The position numbers and the translations under genes are program-made. Positions 16,253 through 24,972 of a stretch of 33,645 nucleotides of DNA are shown here, piece by piece (positions within the stretch are counted from its first letter, which is position 1; each line of letters opens with the position of its first letter). The notes below the pieces were generated by a model that saw only the letters and a list, made by a program, of their open reading frames with translations, had not been told where the DNA came from and searched no databases. The stretch is from SB21 sp964415295 (lineage in GTDB: Bacteria > CLD3 > SB21): the NCBI GenBank assembly GCA_964415295.1, contig CAYPYN010000013.1, forward strand, positions 1 through 33,645, in the 5' to 3' direction.

Positions 16253-17287
16253 TCACTTGAGCACAATCTCCCGCTTTTCTCTCGCCGACTGATAGATCGC
16301 TTCTGAGATACGCATGACTTCCACAGCTTCGTCCGCGCTGGACATCACCGGTCGGTCGTGTTTGACGCATTCCACAAAATGTTTGATCTCGTATTCGTAG
16401 GATTTCTTATAATTATTCTCGGGCCGCTCCATCTTCGTCGGTGTCACGTTGACCAGATTACCGTGCATCTCTTTGTGAATCCGCAGCGGATTGAGCAGAG
16501 CGCCTCCCAGCGTGCCGAAAAGATTGGTGTACATGAAGTCGTTTTCCATCAGCAAGGTCCAGCTGACCTCCAGGCTCAATATCGCATCGTTATCAAAGCG
16601 GATCAATACGGTCGCCGAGTCTTCGATACCCTCTTTCTGATAATGGTTGTACATCGCGCTGTACACGCTCTTCACTTTCGGATTTTCCATCAGCCAAAGG
16701 GAAAGGTCCAGCATCGGGATGCCGAGATCCATGAACACACCGCCGCCCGACATTTGTTTCTTCTTCGCCCATTCGGTTTCGTTCCAGCTTCCGCGGCGGC
16801 GCAGCCAACCGGATTTGGTATAAAATATTTTTCCCAGCTCTTTCCCTTTGACAAAATTCTTAAGGATCATGGCGTCCGGCCGAAATCGATGGTTCATACC
16901 TACCATTAATTTCATTTTGCGCTTACGGGCCTCGTCCGCCATGTCTTTGGCTTCTTCGCAGGTTCGCGCGATCGGTTTTTCGACCATGACGTGTTTGCCC
17001 GCAGACAGAGCGTCGATCGTCATGGGCGCATGCATATTGTTGGGCGTACAGATATGTACAGCCTCAACATCATCCAGTTCAAGCAGCTTCGTATGGTCGG
17101 TGAAAATACGGCCGATGTTATATTTCTCACCAAGCGCCTGAACTTTGGTCTTGTCCGAATCCGCGATCGCGACGATCTCCACATCCTCCATTTTTGAAAG
17201 GATCGGGAAGTGAATGATCTGGGTGATCGCGCCGCACCCGATAACGCCTATTTTGAGTCTGTCTTGTTTGGATCTTTCCTTGGGCAT
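16253..17287 (-). CDS. Gfo/Idh/MocA-family NAD(P)-dependent oxidoreductase
   Basis: This 344-residue sugar or cyclitol oxidoreductase has an N-terminal Rossmann motif GVIGCGAITQIIHFP (residues 14-28). The EKP catalytic-lysine motif is in HVMVEKPIART. The C-terminal alpha/beta domain includes GGGVFMDLGIPMLDLSLWLM. The substrate cannot be told from sequence; the family includes inositol dehydrogenases and sugar oxidases. The start is supported by GGAGG at 17292-17296, 4 bases upstream. It lies 38 bases after aroA on the same strand and is probably co-transcribed. Confidence 0.88.
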   Translation of the reverse strand: MPKERSKQDRLKIGVIGCGAITQIIHFPILSKMEDVEIVAIADSDKTKVQALGEKYNIGRIFTDHTKLLELDDVEAVHICTPNNMHAPMTIDALSAGKHVMVEKPIARTCEEAKDMADEARKRKMKLMVGMNHRFRPDAMILKNFVKGKELGKIFYTKSGWLRRRGSWNETEWAKKKQMSGGGVFMDLGIPMLDLSLWLMENPKVKSVYSAMYNHYQKEGIEDSATVLIRFDNDAILSLEVSWTLLMENDFMYTNLFGTLGGALLNPLRIHKEMHGNLVNVTPTKMERPENNYKKSYEYEIKHFVECVKHDRPVMSSADEAVEVMRISEAIYQSAREKREIVLK

Positions 17288-17325
17288 GTGTCCTCCGCTA
17301 GGGTTACAACTGTATGGTCAAAATC

Positions 17326-18627
17326 TCAAGCCGATAATTCGTATTCGTTTGCCGTTATCCCGATGTATTCAAAGAATTCCGGGAAGGATACGGCGACACT
17401 GGAAGCATCGTCCAGGACGGACGGACCGCCTAAGGCCATAGCCGCGGCCGTGAAGGCCATAGCGATCCGATGGTCGTCAAAACTCCGGATTTCCGCAGGC
17501 GTCAACTTCGACGGATATACGAAGAAACCGTCTTCATATTCTTCCACGTGCGCGCCCATGTTCCTAAGGTTGTATACTATGGCCGCAATGCGGTCGCATT
17601 CCTTGTGCCGAAGTTCGCCGGCATCCCTGATCTCAATGCCGGTGTCGGTGCGTGTACCCAGAACCGCCAATGCAGGAATTTCGTCAATGATGCCGGGTAT
17701 CACCGATCCTTTCAGCGCGCAACCTCTCAGTGGCGTTTCATCGGTTTCCAGAACCAGATCACCGAAGGGTTCAACGGCTTTCGAATGGAAGTTCTCCACG
17801 GCCACTGTAGCTCCCATCGATTTCAGTACCTCAAGGAAACCTGTTCTCGTCGGATTTAGTACTACGTTTCGCAACCTAACGCGCGATCCGGGTATCATAA
17901 GGGCCGCGGTTATCAAAAGCGCCGCAGATGAAAAGTCTCCCGGAATGTTCATGTCAAACGGCTGAAGCTCCGTTCCGCCTCGAACTGTCGTTCCGAACTT
18001 CCCGTTCTTTTCCGAGCGGCTCAGACGCATTAACCGCTCAGTATGATCCCGGGTCGGAATAGTTTCAAACACTCGGGTCTCACCGTCGGCATATAATCCA
18101 GCCAGTAATACGCATGATTTGACCTGTGCGCTGGGTACACGAAGATCGTATAGGATTCCTTTTAACGAACCGCCGTTCAGTTCCATCGGCAGAGTTCCTT
18201 CCGCTGAAACAGTCATATTAGCACCCATCTCCGCCAGTGGTTCGGCAATTCTCCGCATCGGCCTTCGCGATAGCGAAGCGTCGCCTGTGAGAATTGAACC
18301 GAATGCCTGACCGGCCAGAACTCCAGCGAGAAGCCGGGCGGTTGTTCCGGAATTGCCGCAATCCAAAGGTCCGGCAGGCTCTCTGAGTCCGCGTAGCCCT
18401 TTCCCGTCAATCCGCGCATCTCGATCGGAAATCTTCAGATCAACGCCGAGGCCTTGAAGGCATCGAAGTGTGGAAACAGTATCCCGGCCGGTTCCGATAT
18501 TTTTGAGGATCGAACGCCCGTTGGCTAGAGCGGCCAATATCAACGCTCTGTGCGAAATGGACTTATCGCCGGGAAGATATCGGTCTATCTGAATTCCTTT
18601 GGACGGATGTATAATTAACGGGGACAT
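17326..18627 (-). CDS. aroA: 3-phosphoshikimate 1-carboxyvinyltransferase (EPSP synthase)
   Basis: This is the sixth shikimate-pathway enzyme, joining phosphoenolpyruvate to shikimate-3-phosphate. The 433-residue protein shows PGDKSISHR (Lys22), LDCGNSGTTARLL, SLSRRPM, LRHKECDRIAA and DDHRIAMAF, all family landmarks. I start at ATG 18627. An open frame extends 63 codons further, but that extension overlaps the end of the PHP gene, lacks family similarity and precedes the natural start MSPLIIHPSKG. No other aro gene is adjacent. The gene starts 82 bases after the PHP gene. Confidence 0.93.
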   Translation of the reverse strand: MSPLIIHPSKGIQIDRYLPGDKSISHRALILAALANGRSILKNIGTGRDTVSTLRCLQGLGVDLKISDRDARIDGKGLRGLREPAGPLDCGNSGTTARLLAGVLAGQAFGSILTGDASLSRRPMRRIAEPLAEMGANMTVSAEGTLPMELNGGSLKGILYDLRVPSAQVKSCVLLAGLYADGETRVFETIPTRDHTERLMRLSRSEKNGKFGTTVRGGTELQPFDMNIPGDFSSAALLITAALMIPGSRVRLRNVVLNPTRTGFLEVLKSMGATVAVENFHSKAVEPFGDLVLETDETPLRGCALKGSVIPGIIDEIPALAVLGTRTDTGIEIRDAGELRHKECDRIAAIVYNLRNMGAHVEEYEDGFFVYPSKLTPAEIRSFDDHRIAMAFTAAAMALGGPSVLDDASSVAVSFPEFFEYIGITANEYELSA

Positions 18628-18657
18628 GAAATAGATTTTCTTAAAAAAACTGTGAAG

Positions 18658-18686
18658 AACATAAACAAGATAAGATATAAATGCAA
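18658..18686 (-). promoter_or_regulatory. Possible promoter of aroA
   Basis: On the minus strand, TTGCAT (18686-18681), 17 bases, TATGTT (18663-18658), about 30 bases before the aroA ATG. The boxes are imperfect but the spacing matches the better promoters in the window. Confidence 0.35.
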
Positions 18687-18709
18687 CCCGAAATTGACTG
18701 CGTGAACGT

Positions 18710-20329
18710 TCAATTGCATCCAATCCATATCGGGTTGGTATAGCAGAATAGGCCGCGAACCGTCCGGGCCTCGCACCGAAGATAAGACAATCCTTGCGTA
18801 CGCACTTCCAGACCATTCACTATTACGTGACTCTCACCGGACATTTCCTTTATCAGTATTTCCTTACCGCTAACCTCGCCTAACCAGATCCTTATGGAAG
18901 AAAAGTCACCCATCTCAGCGGTTGTTCTCGCTTCCACCGTGCAGAGCACGGATCTGTCCGGTAAGCAGGAACCGATTTCAAAAACGCTTCCGGCTTGATT
19001 TTTGACGGAAAGAGCGGCAATAGGACCGTTTGTGATCACGGCATGGCCTTGCCGCAGATGCGCTGTGAGAGTCTCATTATTGACCGGATCGGATCCCGTA
19101 CGCACACAGGTGCGGGCCCAGCCGAAAGGCCTGTGGCGTTCGATTTCATACAAGGACCACATGAAAATCTTTACTTGACGAAAACGGTTGAAATCGCCAT
19201 GCGCATCGTTTCCGGCATAGATGAACACCTTCTCTCCCTTCAGTAAGAGGCGTCTCCATTGTTCCAATCCTTCATAAAAGGCGGCGTTGTCGAGCCCATT
19301 GAGAATTTGAAGACCGGCCAGTCCTTTTGTTCGGCAATCCTCGCCGCTCCAACGGCCGCGGCGTAAGAGTATCTTCTCAAGCCAGGGCGCAGGATCTTTG
19401 GGGTGGGCAGCGATTATCAGGGCTTCCGGATCGGAATTTTTCACTACCTCGTTGATCGAAAGTTCCGCGTCGGTCTTAAACCACTTTTCCGCACCGTCAC
19501 CGGATCCCGGAAGGAATTTACGGTTATTCAATACCAAACAGTGCACATTTTTTCCTTCCGCATTAGCACAGGAGACTTCTTCTCCGGGTAAGATAACCGG
19601 TGTTCCCTTTTCCTGATTCAGCTGATCGATTTCTTCGTGCAAACGTTTCCACTTTCTCAGTTCCGGATCGTTTTTAAGAAAGTTGTCTTCCAGGTCATCA
19701 AGATCATACGAATGGTCGGTGGCGGCGAAGAATTGCAGGCCGACCGCCTGTGCGATCTTCGCCGTGGCCTTTAAGGGTGCGCCAAACTCGATCTGATCGG
19801 AAGTATAGTCGGTGTGGAAGTGTATGTCGCCTTGGACCCAGCCCGCTAAGCCGGGCAGTTTTTCGGAAGCGGCATAAACTTTGAACGGACGATGGGATAA
19901 TCCGGGCAGGTTATCATTGCTGATCTTTATTTTCTCGCCGCGTACCGTGCCGTGAACTTCGACGTTCACTTCCAATTCGGCTCCGCGCCAATTCTCCTGA
20001 ATATCTAACGTGAATATTCGATGCCACCATTTTGATCTTATGTCTTCTTTCACCGTCAAGGTTTTGGCCTCCGAAGCATGAGCATTATGCCACGTCAACG
20101 CCACCGATTCAATGGTGACGGGAAAAAGGTCCGCATCTTTTATGATCAGGAGGACCGGAAGGGCTTGTCCGGGCTCTACACGGTACGGTGCATCCGCGAT
20201 GATTTCCGGTACTTTCCTGCGATACCGGCTGAAGGGAATGTACTTGAACACATAATGAATCTCCGGATAGAGCAGTACGATGGGCCCCAGGACGGATAAG
20301 ATTTCAGAATACGGAAATATTGACACCAT
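18710..20329 (-). CDS. PHP-domain metallohydrolase, CehA/McbA-like
   Basis: This 539-residue protein has a beta-rich N-terminal part (about 40-160), then a PHP metal-dependent hydrolase domain. Metal-ligand motifs are in the expected order: GDIHFHTDYTSD, FFAATDHSYDL, PGEEVSC, HCLVL, IIAAHP and AGNDAHGD. A C-terminal beta-rich part follows. The very N-terminus is hydrophobic (ILSVLGPIVLLYP) and may anchor it to the membrane. CehA/McbA relatives hydrolyse carbaryl or other phosphoester-like substrates, but the natural substrate here is unknown. It starts 76 bases after the anti-sigma kinase gene on the same strand and may be co-transcribed. The start has no good ribosome site. Confidence 0.85.
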   Translation of the reverse strand: MVSIFPYSEILSVLGPIVLLYPEIHYVFKYIPFSRYRRKVPEIIADAPYRVEPGQALPVLLIIKDADLFPVTIESVALTWHNAHASEAKTLTVKEDIRSKWWHRIFTLDIQENWRGAELEVNVEVHGTVRGEKIKISNDNLPGLSHRPFKVYAASEKLPGLAGWVQGDIHFHTDYTSDQIEFGAPLKATAKIAQAVGLQFFAATDHSYDLDDLEDNFLKNDPELRKWKRLHEEIDQLNQEKGTPVILPGEEVSCANAEGKNVHCLVLNNRKFLPGSGDGAEKWFKTDAELSINEVVKNSDPEALIIAAHPKDPAPWLEKILLRRGRWSGEDCRTKGLAGLQILNGLDNAAFYEGLEQWRRLLLKGEKVFIYAGNDAHGDFNRFRQVKIFMWSLYEIERHRPFGWARTCVRTGSDPVNNETLTAHLRQGHAVITNGPIAALSVKNQAGSVFEIGSCLPDRSVLCTVEARTTAEMGDFSSIRIWLGEVSGKEILIKEMSGESHVIVNGLEVRTQGLSYLRCEARTVRGLFCYTNPIWIGCN

Positions 20330-20405
20330 AGGTCATGATTGTTATGGAATTCAAATCGATGACAATATAGAAGAGGAATCAAAAAAAATGCAAGGCAGGA
20401 ATATG

Positions 20406-20837
20406 TTAATTGGAATGCGGGATATATTTCACCATCCGAACATGATTGTTCCCGGGATTGAGGTCGAAACTAACTTCATCCATCACCTTTTTTATCAAGG
20501 CAATACCCAAACCGCCGCGGGCGTGCTTTTGAAGCCGCTGTTCAGGACTTTCCAGTTTCGCCGGATCAAATCCCTCACCTTGATCGCTGATCGTGATAGT
20601 GAGTTTGGACGAATTGGTTTCAACCGTAATGTCGATCTTTTTGTTCTCGTCGTAATGGTACGCGTGTTTGATCACATTCGCACAGGCCTCGTCCACAGCC
20701 AATTCGATCTCACCAATTCCGTCGTCGGTAAAACCGAATTTTCTCGCAATACCGATGATAAAATCACGGATGATCTCGAGATTATCCGTTCGGCTCGGTA
20801 TATTCAGTGTAAAGATATTTGCGGTACTGTTTTTCAC
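20406..20837 (-). CDS. RsbW/SpoIIAB-like anti-sigma serine kinase (HATPase_c)
   Basis: This 143-residue GHKL ATPase has an N box ELAVDEACANVIKHAY (Glu50, Asn54), a G1 box SDQGEGFDP and a G2 box ARGGLGIALIKKV, with no kinase dimerisation domain. That is the RsbW pattern: it should bind a partner and phosphorylate the serine of a STAS protein. The start is GTG 20837, with AAAGG about 11 bases upstream. It lies 33 bases after the STAS gene, which follows the SpoIIE phosphatase. Its partner might be a sigma factor or another protein; none is in the same run. Confidence 0.88.
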   Translation of the reverse strand: MKNSTANIFTLNIPSRTDNLEIIRDFIIGIARKFGFTDDGIGEIELAVDEACANVIKHAYHYDENKKIDITVETNSSKLTITISDQGEGFDPAKLESPEQRLQKHARGGLGIALIKKVMDEVSFDLNPGNNHVRMVKYIPHSN

Positions 20838-20870
20838 TCTAAAAAGACCTTTTCATTCATCCTTTGACTC

Positions 20871-21236
20871 TCAGGCGGAAACACTGCCGGAATTCTGGAA
20901 CTTGACATGCGCCTCTTCCGTGTCCTTCAGGATCTGGTAGATCGTGGGGAATCCCAGGAGATCAAAGACTTTATACACCTTGCTCGACATGGAACAGAGC
21001 TTGATGTCGCCGGAATTGTCCCGCACGGTTTCAATGAACCCCATGAAGACCCCGAGACCTGCGCTTGATATATAATGCAGGTCCTTGAAGTCGACGATGA
21101 TCTTATACCGTTTCTCGTCGACCAGTTTTTGAAGTTCCGCTTCAAAATTAGGATAGGTGTGGGCGTCCAAGTAGCCCTTTAGAAAGAGCACCGAGACATC
21201 CTGGTTGTCTTTTCGAAGGACTTCAAATCCACTCAT
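20871..21236 (-). CDS. STAS-domain anti-sigma factor antagonist (RsbV/SpoIIAA-like)
   Basis: This small STAS protein of 121 residues should be phosphorylated by the neighbouring HATPase and dephosphorylated by a SpoIIE phosphatase. Ser58, in HYISSAGLGVFMG, aligns with the phosphoserine of SpoIIAA. I choose ATG 21236: AGGA lies 9 bases before it, whereas the ATG at 21245 directly abuts that AGGA. The C-terminal helix and GFPTIYQILKDTEEA are typical. It is the middle gene of the phosphatase-STAS-kinase set. Confidence 0.9.
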   Translation of the reverse strand: MSGFEVLRKDNQDVSVLFLKGYLDAHTYPNFEAELQKLVDEKRYKIIVDFKDLHYISSAGLGVFMGFIETVRDNSGDIKLCSMSSKVYKVFDLLGFPTIYQILKDTEEAHVKFQNSGSVSA

Positions 21237-21263
21237 GTGAACCATTCCTGCGTTAGTTATTGG

Positions 21264-21315
21264 ATGAAAAATTGAAAACGTTTTAGAGCTTGGGTATAGT
21301 AATTCAATTTTTCAT
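21264..21315. repeat. AT-rich inverted repeat between SpoIIE and STAS genes
   Basis: ATGAAAAATTGAA (21264-21276) is perfectly repeated inverted as TTCAATTTTTCAT (21303-21315) with a 26-base loop. One arm lies in the spacer of a candidate promoter and the other in the STAS leader. Confidence 0.6.
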
Positions 21316-21324
21316 TTAATTCAA
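21296..21324 (-). promoter_or_regulatory. Possible promoter of the STAS-HATPase pair
   Basis: On the minus strand, TTGAAT (21324-21319), 17 bases, TACTAT (21301-21296). The leader to ATG 21236 would be about 53 bases. The -10 is imperfect. It would let STAS and kinase be made independently of the phosphatase. Confidence 0.4.
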
Positions 21325-21371
21325 GCGAAAGTTACGCACCGTAAGTCGATTTTGCACGTTTCTGTCTATCA

Positions 21372-23618
21372 TCATACCGCATGTAATTCATTGACCGTCG
21401 GCGCAACCGGAACTGCGATCTCTTTTAGTTTCAGAACGACACAGGTCAGATCGTCATGCGCCTTCGCTCCGTTGGAAAAATGATCCACGTCCTGTATGAT
21501 CTTGTCCTTGATCGTTTGGGCATCCAGATTTTGAACCGATCTGACGGCTTTACAGAGACGATCCTCGCCGAATTCTTCTCCTTGAGGATTGCGGGCCTCT
21601 ATCAGGCCGTCCGAATACATTACAAAAATATCATCTTGATCCACTTTGATGACATGTTCATCCATGGAATTACGGAAAAGCAGGCCGTTGTCCAGGCCAA
21701 GTCCGATACCATCCGGCCGTATGAAATCGCTGTGTTCACCCCTAATGTGAAGGAGCGGACAGTGGCCGGCACGGGCAAACCGGAGTTCGCTCTTCGATAT
21801 GTCAATATCGGCGTAGAGCAACGTGATAAAGGACTTCCGATCCATGCTTCCGAAAAGCACTTCATTGACCGCGATGAGCAGATCCTTGGGGGCCGAATAG
21901 ATCCCCGCCAATGCTTGGATGATGCCCTTGATTTCCGCCATATAGAAAGCGGCCGAAGTGCCTTTACCTGAAACGTCGGCAACCACAATTCCCATCCTCC
22001 AATCGGTGAGTTTGACGAAATCGTAATAATCTCCGCCCACCTCGTTGGCCGGCAAAGTCATAGCGCCGATGTCGAGACCGACGCGACCGGATTCGTTATG
22101 TATCAATGGGATCTGCTGGGGAATCAGTTTCATCTGAACCTCATGGGCAATTCGCAGTTCCTGCTCCAACCGTTCTTTCTCGATCGACTCCTTCACGAGA
22201 CGCGTATTTTCGAGGGCCACGGTCGTTTGGTTGGCAAAGGCCGATATGATCGCGATATCGTCCTGGTCAAAACCGAATTGTTGAGACTTCGCTGCAAAAA
22301 TGATCCCGACAATTTCATCGTTGGAGATCAGCGGAACACCGACCAGAGACTCAATAGGAGTTCGTTTAAGGTCTTTGGTCTGTTTATCCCGCTTCACCTG
22401 GTTGATGATAAATGGCTTTTTAGACTGCAATACGGATTCGATCGGAATAAGCAAATAGTGAAGGTAATCGAGATCGTTGGATGGAAATTGAGATGCGTCC
22501 TGACCTTTCCGAAGGTATTTCTTGGAACTCAACTCGAGAAAATGGACGTGAAAATTGTCTTTAGTTTTCACGGCAACAAAGTCGAATTGGCTCCGGAAGG
22601 ACGGGTTTTTCGTATGAGCCATTTCCAGCCAGCACGCCTGCGCGTTTGTCGCTTCGCAGACAAGGTCCGTGACCGTCGTGATGATCTTGTCAAAATCAAA
22701 AAGGGAATTAATTGTTCGGCTCAGGCTGTAGATGGAATTGATCTCACGCACCTTCTTGTCATAAATAGCCGCCGTCGGAAGATGCATCAGCGTATTGACC
22801 GTCGTCGTGATACTGTATAGAAATACGAAAAATGTCACGATAAACATAAAGGACCCGGCCGATAGACTGTAAGATTCCACCATATCCGAAAAAGTAATAC
22901 CGCCTCCAATCGGCGCGCCCAAAAGCCCCAGTGAAACAAGTGTGAAGACAATACCGCCCAGAAAGGTAACCAGCTTTTGCCTCCGGTTCAGTACTGTCAC
23001 CCATCCGACGCGCAGAACATTCAGAGACATGAATACGGTTGTAACGATCAACAGAATAAAGGTAACGACGTGGTTGGAGGAAGGATCATAACGAAGCGGC
23101 TTGCCGGTCAACGTCGATGATAATACGGTCAAAGCAGCCAGAAAAACAAAAACAAAAAAGTGGTTTTGGGTATTCTTTTTTCTTCGGTGAAATATCAGCG
23201 TTTGGATCATGCGAAGCATTACGGCCAGACATGTCAGCGCAACCATTCCAATCACATTGGCCACCACGACAGCTGAAAAGGAACCCGCCTTCATCACTTG
23301 ACCGCCGGCATATCTGGGCGGAATATATTCAGGCTGAAGTGTAAACGAGATTACAAAACCTACGGTGTAGATCAGCAGCAACAGCAAAAGCCCCGTGCGG
23401 AGTTTCTTGGTGATACTCATCTCTTCAAAACGTACGTTCGTAAAAACCGTATACAATACAAGAGCCAAAGCGCCGAGGATCACAATCTCATTGATGACGG
23501 CACCGAGCTGGAAGCGAATGCGGGCATAATGAAGAAATGAACTGATCCCCAGTCCGGTCAGGAACAGCAATATAATAAAAACGATATTAAGCCTTATTAT
23601 TTTGGTCGGATTCTGCAT
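21372..23618 (-). CDS. Multi-pass membrane GAF-SpoIIE serine phosphatase
   Basis: This 748-residue protein has an N-terminal region of about seven or eight hydrophobic helices (about 8-275). A GAF domain (about 300-480) and a coiled helix with IAHEVQMKLIPQQIP follow. The PP2C/SpoIIE domain (about 510-735) has GGDYYDF, VVADVSGKGTSAAF, ARAGHCPLL, MYSDGLIEA and HDDLTCVVL. It should dephosphorylate the STAS protein encoded 135 bases downstream, completing an RsbU/V/W-type switch. Its membrane part suggests it senses an envelope or membrane signal, while the GAF binds an unknown small molecule. Confidence 0.9.
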   Translation of the reverse strand: MQNPTKIIRLNIVFIILLFLTGLGISSFLHYARIRFQLGAVINEIVILGALALVLYTVFTNVRFEEMSITKKLRTGLLLLLLIYTVGFVISFTLQPEYIPPRYAGGQVMKAGSFSAVVVANVIGMVALTCLAVMLRMIQTLIFHRRKKNTQNHFFVFVFLAALTVLSSTLTGKPLRYDPSSNHVVTFILLIVTTVFMSLNVLRVGWVTVLNRRQKLVTFLGGIVFTLVSLGLLGAPIGGGITFSDMVESYSLSAGSFMFIVTFFVFLYSITTTVNTLMHLPTAAIYDKKVREINSIYSLSRTINSLFDFDKIITTVTDLVCEATNAQACWLEMAHTKNPSFRSQFDFVAVKTKDNFHVHFLELSSKKYLRKGQDASQFPSNDLDYLHYLLIPIESVLQSKKPFIINQVKRDKQTKDLKRTPIESLVGVPLISNDEIVGIIFAAKSQQFGFDQDDIAIISAFANQTTVALENTRLVKESIEKERLEQELRIAHEVQMKLIPQQIPLIHNESGRVGLDIGAMTLPANEVGGDYYDFVKLTDWRMGIVVADVSGKGTSAAFYMAEIKGIIQALAGIYSAPKDLLIAVNEVLFGSMDRKSFITLLYADIDISKSELRFARAGHCPLLHIRGEHSDFIRPDGIGLGLDNGLLFRNSMDEHVIKVDQDDIFVMYSDGLIEARNPQGEEFGEDRLCKAVRSVQNLDAQTIKDKIIQDVDHFSNGAKAHDDLTCVVLKLKEIAVPVAPTVNELHAV

Positions 23619-23653
23619 GATCTTTCAGATAGGATCCGGTAAAGGTCCAATAA

Positions 23654-23674
23654 ACGGTTTAACCGTGTTACGGT
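23654..23674. repeat. Three evenly spaced ACGGT/ACCGT half-sites upstream of the SpoIIE gene
   Basis: ACGGT at 23654-23658, ACCGT at 23662-23666 and ACGGT at 23670-23674 are each separated by three bases. Alternate orientation gives two overlapping inverted pairs. They lie about 35-55 bases upstream of the SpoIIE start on the minus strand, where an operator would be expected. Confidence 0.45.
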
Positions 23675-23741
23675 AAAATGAAATTTATGTTTCTAATTGG
23701 TTTATAAAAGTAGATAAAGAATAATTGACTTTCAAGCACAT

Positions 23742-24722
23742 TTAAGGGATGCGCAGAACGATCTTGCCGAAATTCCGGTTCTCGTACATTATTGCATGGG
23801 CTTTGTCGGCATCCGTGACGGGTAAAATGCGGTCGACGACGGGTCTTATCTTTTTGGTTTCGAACAGAGGTAAGATTTCCAATTTAAACCGCATGGTCAA
23901 ATCCATCTTTTCCTCCAGAGATTTGTTTCGCAAAGTGGAACCCATGATCGTGAGATTCTTTGTGAGAACAGCACCAAGATCCACCTCCGATTTCGAACCG
24001 CCAAGCAATCCGATAAGCAGAAGCCTCCCGCCGTTCGCCAGTAATCCAATATTCTCGGCGGTAAACCGAGCGCCTACCGTATCCAGAATGACATCGATGG
24101 GATGCTCATTTCCCAGAGACATGAGTTCTTTGGAAAAAGTGGACTTGTGATAATTCAGTCCGGCATCGGCACCCAGTTCCGTGCATCGTCTGAGTTTTTC
24201 ATCAGAACCCGCCGTTATTATGACCCCGCTGCCGCGGACTTTGGCCAATTGAATAGCGGCCGTGCCGACACCGCTTCCACCCGAGTGAATAAGACACCGT
24301 TCCGTTGGTCTCAGCTGGCCAAGAACAAACAGATTCAGAAAAGCCGTCATAAAGGCTTCCGGTATCGCCGCGGCCTCTTCAAAAGAAAGATGGGATGGAA
24401 TGGGCATCAGCAGATTGGCGTGTACGTTCACTTCCTCGGCATAACCTCCACCGGCAAGCAGAACCATAACACGATCACCCGTTCTCCAATTTCTCACGTC
24501 GGAACCCGCTTGGTCAATGACGCCTGCGCATTCCAGACCAAGTATATCGGTCGAGCCTTCTGGTGGAGGGTACCGTCCGCGCCGCTGCAATAAATCCGCT
24601 CTGTTGACAGCCGTCGCGCGAATCTTGATCCTGACCTCGTGCGGCTCCGGATGAGTCATCGTTTCGTGACACCATTGGAGTTGACTATTCGGTCCAGTAT
24701 TAATGACTTTGATGGCATTCAT
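23742..24722 (-). CDS. Zinc-free quinone oxidoreductase, MDR superfamily (PIG3/Qor-like)
   Basis: This 326-residue protein is a medium-chain dehydrogenase/reductase without the zinc ligands of alcohol dehydrogenases. It should reduce quinones or other carbonyl or enone compounds with NAD(P)H. Landmarks are VNRADLLQRRGRYPPPEG, ILGLECAGVI, the nucleotide loop SGGSGVGTAAIQLAK and GADAGLNYH. The PIG3-type NRADxxQRxGxYPPP segment is especially clear. The start has no good ribosome site but matches the expected N-terminus. It is 123 bases upstream of the SpoIIE gene and may be a separate transcript. Confidence 0.9.
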   Translation of the reverse strand: MNAIKVINTGPNSQLQWCHETMTHPEPHEVRIKIRATAVNRADLLQRRGRYPPPEGSTDILGLECAGVIDQAGSDVRNWRTGDRVMVLLAGGGYAEEVNVHANLLMPIPSHLSFEEAAAIPEAFMTAFLNLFVLGQLRPTERCLIHSGGSGVGTAAIQLAKVRGSGVIITAGSDEKLRRCTELGADAGLNYHKSTFSKELMSLGNEHPIDVILDTVGARFTAENIGLLANGGRLLLIGLLGGSKSEVDLGAVLTKNLTIMGSTLRNKSLEEKMDLTMRFKLEILPLFETKKIRPVVDRILPVTDADKAHAIMYENRNFGKIVLRIP

Positions 24723-24867
24723 GCAATTATGCTTTTTTTTAAATGTATCACAATTGAGTCAGACTTAAAAAGAAATTTTAACAAACATGTTGATTCATAT
24801 TGCAGAGGTTGTACATTTATAGACCAACCTGCGAAGATGACCATTATTCGTTAAAAAAATAAAGTTG

Positions 24868-24883
24868 TGTGATATACGTCACA
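24868..24883. promoter_or_regulatory. CRP/FNR-family operator-like site
   Basis: TGTGATATACGTCACA is a perfect TGTGA-N6-TCACA pair, the CRP consensus in enterobacteria. It lies 89 bases before the sigma-factor ATG and 145 bases from the divergent oxidoreductase start, in an AT-rich gap of 250 bases. No crp gene is in the window, so the regulator is unknown. Confidence 0.5.
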
Positions 24884-24972
24884 GCAATACAAGTCCAATT
24901 TTTGTAGTTTTCTAGAGCTTCTGCCCTTTTTTTCGACATGACTGTAATAGCTACTCTTATCTAATATTAACT

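Noticed and set aside
18628..18816. N-terminal extension of aroA by 63 codons
   Set aside because: It overlaps the PHP gene end and lacks family similarity; EPSP synthases begin as at 18627.
24797..24835. Small hairpin AGGTTG/CAACCT upstream of the oxidoreductase
   Set aside because: The stem is only 6 bases, with no T-tract or conserved context, so chance is likely.
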